From positions 620,001-684,000 of the forward strand of contig CP103032.1 in NCBI GenBank assembly GCA_024752435.1: a stretch of DNA of 64,000 nucleotides. The letters run 5' to 3'. The notes under the pieces are model-generated. The model was not told the DNA's origin, did not search any database, and worked only from the letters and a program-made list of their open reading frames with translations. The translations under genes were made by a program, and so were the position numbers. The DNA comes from Allantophomopsis cytisporea (lineage: Eukaryota > Ascomycota > Leotiomycetes > Phacidiales > Phacidiaceae). Positions 12,204-24,748 of the stretch are shown piece by piece (positions within the stretch are counted from its first letter, which is position 1; every line of letters begins with the position of its first letter).

Positions 12204-14543
12204 AAGAACTCGTAGCATTCCCATTCCCACTGAGATTAGACCCGGACTCACCATCACTCAACCGCCCAACACGCATTCCCCGCGGCGTCTGCGCACAGAA
12301 AGCGCAGATATACACAACGGGAACAGTCCGCTCACTGATACGCACACAAGCGCCATGAAGCCAATTAGCGCACGCCTCACTGCAGAAATCAGCATGCAAA
12401 TCCCAAGCACAAGATAGAGTTCGACCTACCACTGAACCATAAGTCGGCCCTCCTTCTCTGCATTGCCACAGATACACCGGATGGGTCCCTGTGCTGGCGT
12501 ACTTGGCACAGAAGCCATCGATCTAGATGGCGAGACACGGTTCGAGGCCGAAGCGCGACGTTGTTGGCTGGATGCGGAGAGGAACGGCGCGCGGTAGTCG
12601 GAGAGTGATTTGCGGCGCGCGTTCTGGCCGATGGATAGGCGGCTGGTGCTGAAATCTGGGCGTGTGCGCCCTATCTGCCGGTTCCTCATGACTTTGCGGA
12701 GGGCGGAGGTGGCGTCTCCAGAGGACTCACCCTCGCCATCTGCTTCGGGTTCGCTTTCTGCTTTGCTGTGATGAGACGATTGCGAGGGATGTGAAGTGAA
12801 TGGCACGCGGGTGAAGGTGCTGTCGCTTGTGCTTTGAGGGGAGGGATGTGGGCGTTTTGGAAGAGTAAGTTTATTGCCTTTTTTCAGGGTCTCTGGTTTG
12901 CGTGATGAGGGTCGCCGATGTCTTATGAGTATGGCATCGCCGTCGCTCGAGGAGTCGACTTCAGAGGATGGCCAGTCATCAGTAGGTGGTTTTGCAGGTC
13001 CACCAGCCGTGGTTCGCGTTTGAGGAGAACTATAAGATGTCTCTGTACGAGCTCGACCATTGGCATCAATAGTAAATATGACAGAAGGAGGTGGTTTATT
13101 CGAAATGATTTCCGGGATTGAAGAGAGGCTGGCATGGGATCGACTGTTATTTGGTGACACTTGGCTGTCCGTAGTATTAGTTCTATCCTCTGAGTGTGTT
13201 ATGATGGTGGGTTGTCCGGATCGACGTGAATTGCCAAGTCCTCGTATATCAGTCATGCTACGCACTATTACAGGACGGGATTTGGCAGAGTTAGCGGCTG
13301 ATTTCTCTTTACGTGATCTCGAACTAGCTGCACTAGCTGGACGTGAAGAATTATGTACTTTTTCATCCCGTTGAAGTCCCCGTGATTGCCGTTGATAAAA
13401 TAGGTGCTCTAATGGAGGCGCTGATGCAGGTGCAAGTATATTGTCGGATTGTATGTCAAGGCTTGATGTGACAGGTAGTCTAATAGGTGGACTATTATCG
13501 GGATTGTTATTAGAAGTTGCAGACCAAAAGGGATCTTCAAAAGCAGGCACGTTTGTGTTGATAGACATTCGCAAGGGCTCGGTTGTTGCTATACTTGCTC
13601 GGCGGAGATTCTTGTTGAAGTCAAAGGCCGGCTGGGAAGGCGGTCCTTCATAGGACGAGGATGTTAATGCCGCATTTCCAAGTGCCTGAGTGGTACTGCC
13701 CCAGTCGAAAGACTGACTACGCTTATCTGGCAAGCTCATGAAACTCATATTTGGATTTTCAAAGCTCATACTCATACCTGACATGTTTGTATCAGGAGTC
13801 CAGAAACTGTCTGCTGAAATGGTCGAGACCGGAACTGTGGCTGGAGCAGAAATCGGAAATCCAAAGATATCAACGTTGCTCTCAGGAAATGTTGAGAATC
13901 CACCTGGTTGAAATGAAGGCAACTGAGTTCCTATGTAGAACGAATCTTGCATCATATCAAATGAGGGTTTGGATGAATGACCTCCTGAATCTGTACTCGG
14001 TGGCGTTGCCGTTTGAGCAGCGGAACGTGGTTCAGTATAAGCTTGTCTCTGCGGCGTCACATCGAATTGACAGACACCTCCCCATTGGCTTGTTAATGGG
14101 GCCTGGGATGATGACGTTGAAGTACGACATAATTCGTCAACCAGGGGTAATGGTACGTTAGTATTATGCGGGATATGATGAGTGTGAGATCCCAATACTG
14201 CAGCTATGTCATCTGAGCTCGGTGGGTAGAATCTGTGTCCATATGGTAGAGTCGTCTGTGTTTTGTCCGTAGAGTCGTGATTGGTTGAAAAGTGACCTTC
14301 TTCATTGAACTCATGATATTCCCTTGGAAAAGACGAATTGTTTCCCGAGTGGCTTGAATTGGCTGACTTGTTTCGTGGTGTCTGGAAGCCTGGGCTGGGG
14401 CAGACAGCTGTCGTGGGTGTTCTCCTTGGTGTTAGAGGGCGCGCATTGGTATAGCCAAAGCTGATCATTGATTAGCTTTTGAAAATAAGTCCACACATAT
14501 ATACATGGGATATATACCTGTACGCCTGTTGATCCCAACTCAT
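12202..14543 (-). CDS. PHD-finger protein with long disordered N-terminus
   Basis: Three exons, 14543-14518 (26 nt), 14460-12430 and 12379-12202, give 744 residues. The tiny first exon (MSWDQQAYS) joins in frame to FGYTNARPL. The last intron is 50 bp (GTAGGT..CAG), and removing it rebuilds a Cys4-His-Cys3 zinc finger near the C-terminus: CICG, then CEAC, WLHGAC and YICAFC. PHD fingers of this type usually read the methylation state of the histone H3 tail. The other 650 or so residues are Ser/Pro/Asn-rich with basic patches and no recognisable fold, so a nuclear chromatin or transcription role is inferred. The partner complex is unknown. The stop codon abuts a heptamer repeat array. No specific gene name can be given. 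Confidence 0.85.
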
Positions 14544-17500
14544 AGCAAAGCAGCTAACCGTGTAACGTACAAAAGTTCAAGGCAAAACTCGTCGTATATA
14601 AGCACCCTCCCTTGCTTGGGACCGGCGAGGTCTTTCTTATATTTGTTGTCTCTCTCGCATGCAATGGGTTATATATAAGATATGAAACATTAAAGTGCAT
14701 ATAGCAGCGGCTTGTTGATGTCTTGTGAGACTATAGACAGATGCATTCGAAGTTTGTGGTTTGTGCGAGTTGATAGTTCGATTTGTCGGCAGGATCAATA
14801 ACCGTGGACTTGAGGTATGATTGTCATATTCTAGAAAATTGTACTATAGATATATCAGTATCCGTATATCGATAGTAAATCAATTCGTTTCTACCAGGAG
14901 ATCCAATGCAAGTATGGCGAGGAGCAGGGAGTTCAGGATAGCTCTGAATATCCAAAGTCATGGACAGTGATCGAGAATAGTAGAAGATGTCGGCTTTGAG
15001 TGGGGTATCGCAAGGCTATGAGTTCATATGTAATCCATGAATAGAGAGAGCACTTTGTAGCTAAAGAATGGGAAAGCGACACTGCCAGTCTGATATAAGA
15101 AGAGATCAAAAGACGTGAGATAGTAGCAGCTTGAAGACCACACAATTCCCACGATCACATTGTAGAAGTGGGCAGCACCTCTTCGACGAGCAGACAACGA
15201 GTGGGGAGCGGGGGCAGGTTTGATGTGAAGTCGGTCCCTTTCGCACTCAGAAGCTTCGTAGGCGGGGAGCCAAAGCCATGTTAGGTCGAGGAATGCTGAG
15301 GGTTAAAGTATTTTATTCTAAGTTTGTGATCCAATATCTTTCGCAGCAGTGGCATAGGCGCGGACGAGAATGTGCCCGCCGCCGCTTGTGAATCCAGTGA
15401 GGTCCAGTGGGCATACAAGGGTATGCAAGGCATACCTGGACGACCTTGACTGGACGATGCGGTGGTAGCATGCTGTAAGGTACACCTCCACCAACTTGGC
15501 TTGGGACTGATCAGGTATCACGCTTCACCATATCCTTTCATAAAGGTAAATGGGAACAAAGTAGTAGTAGTACTACTCCATGTGCATATTTCCATGATAT
15601 TGAGTGTCCCGCAGGGTGGGAAGACCGCCGCTTCGAAATCTGGTGTAAGTACAGCGCAGTAAGTAAATGTGCCATAGGTAAGAGAGATGATAAAGTATAA
15701 GCAAGGGTACGGCTACATAGGGCAGAATACGAACGAGTAGTTGAATAGATAGCCAGACAGGTGCTTAGTTATGGTGTTAGAGCGAGACAACCCCAAGTTT
15801 GTATCATGTAGGTGAGTTTAAGGTCTGCTTCCGCCGACTACACGTACCAAAGTGTAACAGTGTCGGGCAAAAGTACCCCTTTGGTCAGTCACGTATCTAT
15901 GCTAGGACACAGTATCAGTATACCGAGGCGCCTTAAGGCGATCTATAATCATGATGAGATTTCAAGCGAGTCCATCTGTCAGCACGTGTTGGATAGCAAC
16001 AAACCATGAAGCTATTCGGAAGGGATGGGGGTTTCACGCCTCACGCCACTAACCCTCTGAGCATTGATTTTAAGCTCGGCCAATGTAGATATCGAAGCAG
16101 TTTGTGGCGCCGCCTCATCGAACTACCTAATCTACGCATGCTTGAACTTTGGAAGGCGCAACTTGTTATCCTACACCTAAGTGAGAGTACGGATCTATTG
16201 AGCGACTGATTACCCATCAGAGAGGATAGTTGATACAGCCATTGACAGAGAAGAGGAGGGGGGGAGGGAGATGGCAGGTGAAGGAACTTAGGATATTGAT
16301 TGAATGCAATATCAATGAGTTATAGCTTATAAGCTCTTCGTGTACAGCACTGGTAGTTTATAACACAATATAAATCGACTTTACTCACGTACAACTTTGT
16401 ATAGTTTGGAAACAAATAGACAGAACCCAACATTATTGGGCATGAATTGCGAAAGCAATCAAGGGAACCTCTCCGGACCCAACACAATTGAACGAATAAC
16501 GTCAACCGGATGACGGCAAGGGCTATTGTGTGCTCAAGCCCGTTGATCGCTCACCCGGTATGCTCCTCGAGGGCCATGATGTTGGACGCATGGTGAAAAG
16601 CTACTTGAGGTAGCGATCACGATAGCTCTCAGAATACTGCTAGCATGAGAACTAATTACGTGCGAAGTAGCTCACAGTTATCATAAGATGGTCTCGTAAG
16701 CGGCTCTCGTCCTCTACAACTCAATTACAACCTGCGACCTACCAGAGCATTGAGGGAGCTGCCGTGGAATGCATCAATGCACGAAATCCGTTTGACGGGC
16801 GGGAGTCTCAGGTCAATTACGCTTCTAACGACCACAGCAGCTGGAATCTTTGTGAACTGATAGGAAATCGATAACAGACTGATAGGGATCAATGTAGGAC
16901 CCCGATCATTCAACTGTCCTTCTTTGGGGAATAACCAACTCTTTCTCATTACATTGTGGAGTAACGTCAATCGACAGTAAGCATGTCCTTGCAGCATACA
17001 GATTTAATTAAAAGGCCGTGCATCAGTCAGCTCAGGGACCGTCCACAATTCGGGGTCCCGGATCCCAGATCCCCCCACATATACAGATCTCCTCGATAAG
17101 CTAGGATCTCATCAGTAACGTAGCAAAGGCCGAATAATGACTACACTAAAATTGCCAAGAAAACTTATTCAAGCCATTTTGTTCGAAACAGAAATAGTGT
17201 CGCGCTTGGCTGCTCGTGTACTCGATGTTCATTGGCCCACCGCAGCTCTTCTTCCTTATTGGGACAATAAGGTCTGGCTAAAGCGGTCGTCGAGGACGCT
17301 TGATTGATACAGTACAAACATTGATGCCATACCCAGAAGTACATCACACATATATCTTTGAAAAGTCTATTATATCTCCTACGACAAACCACGCCATGTG
17401 GAATCAGAATATAAAATAGGAGACTACCACTCTGTCAATATATAGAGTCTCTGGACTAGATCCAATTCTGTGCGCGATGGTCGCTGCTCTCATGGCAAAC

Positions 17501-17870
17501 ACTCAATCCGAAGAGTTATGAAAGACAATGCATACTAACATAGCCTGAATAAGCGTCAGAGCCAATTCTCCTGGATTCCTATCCGTCGTCTTTCAAACGG
17601 GAGGTGGTTCGACACAATGGGGGGCTAATCACAGAACCCATCCCATCTTGGTGATTAGAAATCAGACCAATGGAACGACTTACAACAACTTCACATTGTG
17701 AGTACTCACTACCCATAGATGGTACAGTGATTGGCCAAGAAGGCCGAGTAGGAAATCAAGTCCACCGAAGAATATCGTTGTGCGGAGACCTAGGTGGGTG
17801 ACCATGCAGTGAAAGAGTCGAAAAGACTATAATTCACTGCTGAATATGGGTGGCACAACATAAGTGTGAC
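14544..17870. other. 3.3-kb spacer without recognised genes
   Basis: Its left part must hold the promoter of the PHD-finger gene; its right part is the 3' flank of the rRNA methyltransferase gene. Open frames are 60-90 codons, unrelated to anything I recognise, and lack plausible splice partners. I found no tRNA cloverleaf, transposon ends or CRISPR-like array. Confidence 0.5.
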
Positions 17871-19701
17871 TTAGGCAACGACCTTTTGCTTCTTCCTGTT
17901 CCTCTTCTTCTTCGGCCCTGCTTTACCGCCATCCACCGGGGAAACTTCCGCTGACTCCTTCAAGGGCTCAACGGCACTTGCAAGGAGACTTTCGTCTCCA
18001 AATCCGGTCCATTCCTCTTCCTGCTCGTGATCTGCGGCTTGGCTGAGCTCGCGCTGCGATTCTTGTCGCCTTACTTGCTCAGCGTCCTCATGTTGAGGAT
18101 CCCGCACAAACGCGGAGACGAAGAAACCCATCGTACCACGACCGTCACCTTTATTGGCTCGTATGCAGGCTTCTGCGATAAGAGCTTTATCTTCACCTTC
18201 ACATGCGTCAATATCACCTCTTACGGGCCACATTTTCATGCCCTTGATCTGTTCCTGGCGTGCCTGAATCCTCCAGCCCCGCGATTGCGCAACTTCTGAT
18301 GCAAGGGCTTTCTGAACAACATTTTCATTCTCCTCAGCATGTATGGAGCACGTAGAATAGGTTACTCTACGTGCAGCTGGGAAGGAGAAGGCGTGCTTAA
18401 GAAGGGACAGTTGGAAAGATGACAAGGATGCCAAGCGATCTTCAAGTTCCTGTTGTGAATCAATTGCCGTTTCCACTCCATCATCATCCACCATGACCTC
18501 CTTCTCCTCCTCGTCCGCGTGTATATCCCGTTTTCGCTTTCCGTTAACCTTTTCTGCTGGTTCTGTAACTTTTTTAGAAGCCTTCTTTGGCTTGCCCTTG
18601 GTGTTCGTATTAGTCGTTGTGGCTTGCGTATCAGGTATATGTAGATCAGGCATATCGTCTCTTCCCACAATTCCACTACCAGAGCAACTAGGATCAAGCA
18701 AAAGTGCAGTCACATTGCTGTAGATGGGAGCTTGAGGGTCAACGCGCATGAAGTCTTGACCGGCGTGTATCTCTGTGAAAGATCCAGATCCTGCAAGATC
18801 TGTCATCTTCTTGAGGGTCTCCGCTCTAAGTTTGTTCTTCTCAAAGGCATGTATAGTCTGCTGTGATTCTGGAGCCTGGACTTTCAAAATGGATGCAAGA
18901 TGCGTGGTCTTGTTTCCAGGAGCGGCACAAGTATCCATGATATCACCATCTTCACAGCTTGGATCCAGCAAGTATGCAGGAAAGCATGACGCTTTGTCTT
19001 GTAAGATAATAGCACCTGACTTATAGGCCTCGCTCTTGATGAGATTCGCATGCGCTGGAATTGCCACAAGATTAGGGATATTCTCATCAATATAGATTCG
19101 TCGAGTTCGCCGCTCTTGAACCGCGCTGATGGAGTCAACTCTCTCGTAATTGGCAAACAACGTCGATAATTGCTCTTCCAAGCTTGTTTTCAAAGTATTG
19201 ATGCGGACCCATCGAGGATGTGGTGGTTCTCTACCCTCTGGCGCGCCTTCATCACTAGTCTCGATATACTCACGTAGAGCTTCTATCGTTGCTGTCTTTC
19301 GTCGAATTCGTGCCTTCGTAAGCTCGGCTTGTAGTCGCGCCTTGTGTCTCTCAATACATGCGCGAAGTCCATGGGTCGCGGGTAAAGCTATTCCTTTCTT
19401 TGCAAGTAGAAAGTCATGGACCAGTAGCAACGACAAAACGGGCGTTAACTGGTACTTGTTAGCACCTATCTAGAGCGGAAAGTTCCTTGCTATAGAATAC
19501 CTTTCTTTCCAGGGTGAGAAGAGACGTGCGCTCAATAATCTCCTTCAAAATGTAGCTCCATTTGCAGGTTTCAATAACCAATGCGTAGATTTGAGCTGGT
19601 GGTGATTTAAGCTCTTTCCTGCCGAAAATGCGATTCTTGAGACTGCCACCTGCATTAGTCGGGGCCTTCAGGAAGTCAGCTGCTTCATAGTAAAGAGACA
19701 T
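17871..19701 (-). CDS. RCM1: 25S rRNA (cytosine-C5) methyltransferase, Rcm1/NSUN5 family
   Basis: Exons 19701-19501 and 19448-17871, separated by a 52-bp intron (GTATTC..CAG), encode 592 residues. Start MSLYYEAADFLK and the joined LTPVLSLLLVHDFLL region match the family N-terminus. The SAM site DTCAAPGNKTTHLAS, motif IV DPSCSGSG and motif VI TYSTCS are all present, with both conserved cysteines of m5C methyltransferases. An acidic/basic insert (about residues 330-385) separates motifs IV and VI, and the C-terminus is a Lys/Arg-rich tail typical of nucleolar proteins. In yeast Rcm1 methylates C2278 of 25S rRNA in the large subunit; the same nucleolar role is inferred here. It is unlikely to be Nop2, which has a different N-terminus. 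Confidence 0.93.
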
Positions 19702-21484
19702 GTTGTCTCAGCCCTCAATTGTGAGACTTTTGAGCAAAGAAGACGTCGGAGTGATCCAGCGCTGACTTTTTTTCTGGCTGCTCACTTCGCAAGTTTGGGC
19801 TACCAAATTTCTTGACGCAAATGCCACAATGCGGAATCTTACCGCACGTTGGAAGACCTAGAGGAGCTCAAGCCACTAGCGCATCGTGGGGTTGTAGGGA
19901 TCTCAAACATCGAAACCTCAATGTCCTTTGGTATGTTCAAATAAAACTTGTAGCACAAGGTGAAGCTTTTGTCATTTACCTGCATGGCGAAGGTGAGATC
20001 GAATATCCAAGTCGAGATTTAATCCTTTGTTTACTTCGGATTTCCTGATAACAATCGACTTATCTGATCCTACATAAAAATCTCGCCGACAAGAAGAGCC
20101 GCATTCCGTACGAGAGCAATCATCAATACTCTTTTGAGCACTACCGACGACGATGCTTCCAAACAACCTGTTTTTGTATTCACTGCTGGAACTCGCGTTT
20201 TACTTGACAACAAACGTGTAAGGATCAAATTATTGTACTTTGCCCAATTGCAATGTGTTCAAGGGTATTATGGTATGAGGCTCAAGCGTGATTCCCTAAA
20301 TATTCTCCCTACATTCCAGAGGCTGCATCAGCCCGCGTTGCAACCAGTGAGCTCTATATAACTCGACTCGACGTACATTCTCATACTGTAAATATTAAGG
20401 ATTGAACAGGATTCTCACCAAACTCGCTTCTGGTTCCGTGATGATCGCGCGTCCTCCAAAGAAGTGTTTACATTGCTATCTTTTTCCGTTATTTCAACCT
20501 GTCAATTGCACTTGACAGGTGAAGTCAACCCATGGATCTTTTCCACCAATGTATCTCATAAGAATACTTAGTATGTATCAGGTACATAATGTCGTAGATT
20601 ATCGATTGATCAGTCAGAACTCTTTTAATCGGTATGTTCGCACTTCTTCAAAGACTGGAAAAAAGTGATTATTTTGAGGGTTTTGCTTAGCAAGAGATGA
20701 TTCTAGTATATATTTGGTCTGTCCTTATACGGATTATCCTCAAACCTGCTGTTAAGTTTCTTTCATAGAATCAAATTCCTCTAGGAAGCTATATGAATCC
20801 TGTCACTTATCTTAATTATTATGACTCACAACAAACTAACAGAATATATTTGAATTCCTCTAAAATCACAGCTCGTGCAATTCACGTTCTTGAAAATATG
20901 TATTGCACCTATTCAAGCATATCGAGATTCCACATTCCGATGGTACCACTTTCAGAAAAGAACAAAATGATGATAAACCAAACTTGTCTAAACTAATATT
21001 TGGCCGTTCGGTAAGTGTATCTATAAGTTGTCAATTCATCTTCTACTTTGATGTTTTTTTCGTCGGTCTGTGCTAATTCATTTATTGATCATTGGTTTTA
21101 TCAGTTTGGAATCTGAACGGCGTTTTCTCGAACCTTGGGTATTCGTACATATTTCCAACAATCACAATCTCTTTGGAATCATCATGAAGCCACTAGGATT
21201 CTCTATAACAACCTCTTAGACCTCATGGTTGGCATTAGGCTTGGTTTAGGTCGCTCCTTCATTGTATGATGACCTGTTTGACACATATAAGGCAAGAGTG
21301 CTTGTGTGTAAACATTTATTTCTCTTAGTACTCCTCTGGTGAATTGCTCTTCATCACGACATTCAATTAACCCTGTTCAACTTTTGGTCTTTTGGTTACA
21401 TGATACTTGATACAAGAGTGGTCTTGGTTCTACACATTTCACTACATTTTTCTTCGATTCAATAGCAGTGTTCCGAAACCTAAT
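19702..21484. other. Divergent promoter region between RCM1 and the downstream large gene
   Basis: The two flanking genes are transcribed away from each other, so this 1.8 kb should carry both promoters. The right half is AT-rich. No convincing coding exon or RNA gene was found; the open frames are under 80 codons. Confidence 0.5.
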
Positions 21485-24400
21485 ATGCTACGCAGACGTA
21501 GCGGCAAGTCGGCAAGCCGCCTCAACCATCGAAAGTCTGCCTCATCTATACAAGCAGAGAGGGTTGATCCGGCTGTTTCTCGTCAGCATGCACAGGCTGC
21601 TGCATCGTATGCATTCGCTAGAGCACAAGATAGGAAAAGTGCTGATATGGGTGGCAGCCATGGGCGACAACAAAGTCAGGCCTCTCTGACTCGCTGTAGC
21701 AGCACTATAAATCAAGTTGAGCCTCAAATCAAGCGTCAACGAAGTGTTCGGTTTGCTGGTCCTAACGCTATTCCTCGTCGTCAATCGATTGGCAACAGGG
21801 CTTCCCAGGACCCCTTTGGTGTCAGAATTAGTACCTCGACCCTTCGTCCCCGCGCTATCACCATAGATGTACCTGTACCGGCTGAGTATCGACCACCAAG
21901 CCGATCTTCGTCGCTTGGAAAAGCCTCTGTAGGCAGGGGGAAAGCAGAGAACTTTGTTACGGCACTTGCAGCTTATGATGAATACTATACCCGCGAAGAC
22001 GATGTAGCATCAACACCCTCATCCTATAGGCGTATACGAAGGTCGAAATCCATGTTTAGCCCCACCAAGATCGCAGGTGGTGTTTTATTCAACAATGGTC
22101 GTCCGAACATTTCCGTACGCAACACCAACAGGGCTGCTGGCAGCATTGCCTCCTCAAGTCAGCCCCCCGAATATTCATTAAAAGCACCTAAATCAATGAG
22201 CTTCCTTCGGGGTGGTCGTGAGTTTATCCCTCCGAAGGTTCAGCAAGACCGTGACTCTGCGGTGCAGGTAGCTCGAGACAGATTCTTACATCAGCTTGAG
22301 CAACAGCGGTTGAATAAGCAGCCCTCGTTTCTATTTAGATCTAGGGCACGTCGAGAGGAGAAAGCCCCTTTCCGCCAGTCGGTTCGAAGTAGCAGCACGA
22401 ACAGCTATGGACTCCCAGTTGCCTCTGTGAACCAGAACATGTTGCCAGATGAGAATAAGTTGATATTGAGGGCTCGAAAAGCCTCACTTACTCTGAAGAA
22501 CAAGTTCAAGAAGATATTTACACGCGATGAGGCTGAGGAGATCCCAATTCCAGATCAGCAAGTGACCGCACACGAAACTCATGTCAGAAGCTATGTGAGA
22601 ACACCAGAGACTATCAATGGCAAATTTCTTGATATACCAAATCCAGAAAATGGAAAGCTCTCGAGCGTAAATTCACGAGCACCATCGTTACATGCAGTGT
22701 CCTCGAGCCAACGACTACGCTCCGCCGCCGGAAGCTTGGAGAGCCTACAAAGTGCAGCTAGTCTTGCTAAAGAGAACTCGAGAGCAACGAGTCTGAACAG
22801 CACTGAGCATGGTACCACGATGAGTCGCCACGTTGCTGCAGAGCGGGAGAAGCAGAGACTGTCAGTGATCAACGAGAACGGAACGCATGTATCGTCGTAC
22901 AACAAGAAACGTGAAACACTCTTGAATCAAGACTCAGCGTTCCCAACTCTAGTGCCCTCAACTCAGATGTTCCAGGGAGCTCCATTCCAAATTACTAGTC
23001 CAGTTGATAGCCAGAGAGTCTACTCGGCTTTGATGCAAAGACTCGACGATAATAGCCCACATGCAAAGTTGGAAGCAAACAAAAGAGCTAGTCAACAAAC
23101 ATTGGTGAATCCAATTGAAGTACCAGCCCGTACCAGCTCAGTCAATAGCCATCAAACCAACAATGTAGTGTCCATGAACTACAGCCCCGCCACTATTCGA
23201 AGGGTGTATGGCAGTGATAATACGGATCCTCAAGAGGGCGAAGTGAAAACAGGTCCTCCAAGCTATCGTTCTGGTTCTGGACATGGTCATGAAATCTTTC
23301 AGAATCCCTTACAACCCATGAACAGTGTTTCAACTTTCCACTCTACCAAATCGGTCAATGTGGAACCCAATTTTGACGTCCCCTCGGGATCAGAGCATGG
23401 TAACTGCTCAATTCTCACACCACAGATAATTGTCAGTCGCATTGAGTCAATACCTCCTCCAAAGATAATAATTCGTGAGCGACGCTCTACTTTCTTTCCA
23501 AATGCTGCATCTGCTATTGGTCGAACAACCAGTCCATATAGGCGCGCCCTTGCAGAAGCTGAAAAAATAAAAGTATCCTCGTCACAAAATCCGTGTGTCC
23601 CAATGTCGAATGACAACGCTGTCGGAAATGCCGTTGATGAAGTCGGGAATGTCGAAAACATCAAGGCTGACGAACATCATCATGCATACAGCGAAAGCAT
23701 CTATTCCAGGACGACTAGTGGTAGGACTCCTGTCCCAGATAGTGCAGTTAGTCTCGCACTTAAAGACGATGAATTTCCACTCGGAGATTCTTCTGGCAAT
23801 GCAACAGTAATCGGTCAGGCTACTTATTGTCCTGCTATTCCTACACATCGTGTGGGTTCAAGTTCAGGATCAACCGACTGGAGAACATGGATGGGAACCC
23901 AAGTCTCAGCACTGAATTCACCTACTGATAACGCAGGTTTACAAAATGTTGCAATTAACTTTGCACTTCCTTCAATGCCAAGAGCTTATGGTCATATTCG
24001 AGAGAATGCGCAGATTTCTGATGACGACACCGAAATCAAGACAAGGAAGATCACCAAGGGCAAGCAGCCTGTGGCGATAGTGCAAGAGACCCTTCAACAG
24101 CAGAAACTTATTGGAATTCTCAAGAACAAATCGCAACTTTCACTGGTTAATAACGATGGAGGTCAGACGATAGATTCTTCGTCTTTACGAATTAGTTCTA
24201 AAATTCCAATTGCACCACCTCTGCCAGTTGTCCGTACGCATGTCCCAATAAAGCTGACCAAGTCACGGTCATCATTAAAATCTATCGATACTGACATCAC
24301 TAATTATCCCACAAGCACTTCCAGCTCGGCATTTAAGGCGCCATCAATTTCAGGTCGACCAGTCCTTCAAAACCGTGCTTCAACAGCTACGCTTTGCAGC

Positions 24401-24748
24401 ATTGGTACTCCAGCGAAACTAGTTAAAAGAAATTGCCAACTGTCCAAGGGTGCGCCTGCGACATCTAGCCCTGGAATGATTGCTGCTGTAGATAATCAAT
24501 TCGGTTCCACAAATCACACACCACATTCGGGGAATAGCGACACGGCGCAGTTCAGAACTCCTCGCACCGGTTTGGAAAATTATAGTCCTCGAGCTGAGCA
24601 CGATGATGAATATGGTGTTGCTGGTGCTGGACTCTTGGGTCCTAAGGTTAAGATACAAGCTATGGGAAGCAAGAAGATGGTCGACATGTTCTTGAGTACG
24701 AGACGTCGGAGAATCCAGGGGAGTGAAGAGAGCAATGCGTTCTTGTGA
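21485..24748 (+). CDS. Large disordered fungal protein of unknown function
   Basis: A single open frame of 1,087 residues from MLRRRSGKSASRLNHRKSAS. The frame is open 26 codons further upstream to 21407, but that extension looks like translated leader. I do not recognise a named family. The protein is Ser/Arg/Asn-rich with many RxxS sites and is predicted to be mostly disordered. Three islands look constrained: near the start (DPAVSRQHAQAAASYAFARAQ), a short helical basic stretch (ASLTLKNKFKKIF, about residues 335-347), and the extreme C-terminus (KKMVDMFLSTRRRR). Numerous basic-flanked serines suggest phosphorylation. It could be a cytoskeletal, cortical or signalling scaffold, but that is speculation. 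Confidence 0.8.
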   Translation: MLRRRSGKSASRLNHRKSASSIQAERVDPAVSRQHAQAAASYAFARAQDRKSADMGGSHGRQQSQASLTRCSSTINQVEPQIKRQRSVRFAGPNAIPRRQSIGNRASQDPFGVRISTSTLRPRAITIDVPVPAEYRPPSRSSSLGKASVGRGKAENFVTALAAYDEYYTREDDVASTPSSYRRIRRSKSMFSPTKIAGGVLFNNGRPNISVRNTNRAAGSIASSSQPPEYSLKAPKSMSFLRGGREFIPPKVQQDRDSAVQVARDRFLHQLEQQRLNKQPSFLFRSRARREEKAPFRQSVRSSSTNSYGLPVASVNQNMLPDENKLILRARKASLTLKNKFKKIFTRDEAEEIPIPDQQVTAHETHVRSYVRTPETINGKFLDIPNPENGKLSSVNSRAPSLHAVSSSQRLRSAAGSLESLQSAASLAKENSRATSLNSTEHGTTMSRHVAAEREKQRLSVINENGTHVSSYNKKRETLLNQDSAFPTLVPSTQMFQGAPFQITSPVDSQRVYSALMQRLDDNSPHAKLEANKRASQQTLVNPIEVPARTSSVNSHQTNNVVSMNYSPATIRRVYGSDNTDPQEGEVKTGPPSYRSGSGHGHEIFQNPLQPMNSVSTFHSTKSVNVEPNFDVPSGSEHGNCSILTPQIIVSRIESIPPPKIIIRERRSTFFPNAASAIGRTTSPYRRALAEAEKIKVSSSQNPCVPMSNDNAVGNAVDEVGNVENIKADEHHHAYSESIYSRTTSGRTPVPDSAVSLALKDDEFPLGDSSGNATVIGQATYCPAIPTHRVGSSSGSTDWRTWMGTQVSALNSPTDNAGLQNVAINFALPSMPRAYGHIRENAQISDDDTEIKTRKITKGKQPVAIVQETLQQQKLIGILKNKSQLSLVNNDGGQTIDSSSLRISSKIPIAPPLPVVRTHVPIKLTKSRSSLKSIDTDITNYPTSTSSSAFKAPSISGRPVLQNRASTATLCSIGTPAKLVKRNCQLSKGAPATSSPGMIAAVDNQFGSTNHTPHSGNSDTAQFRTPRTGLENYSPRAEHDDEYGVAGAGLLGPKVKIQAMGSKKMVDMFLSTRRRRIQGSEESNAFL

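Noticed and set aside
12202..12417. Plus-strand frame opposite the PHD-finger exon
   Set aside because: It is the antisense shadow of the last PHD exon and the heptamer array.
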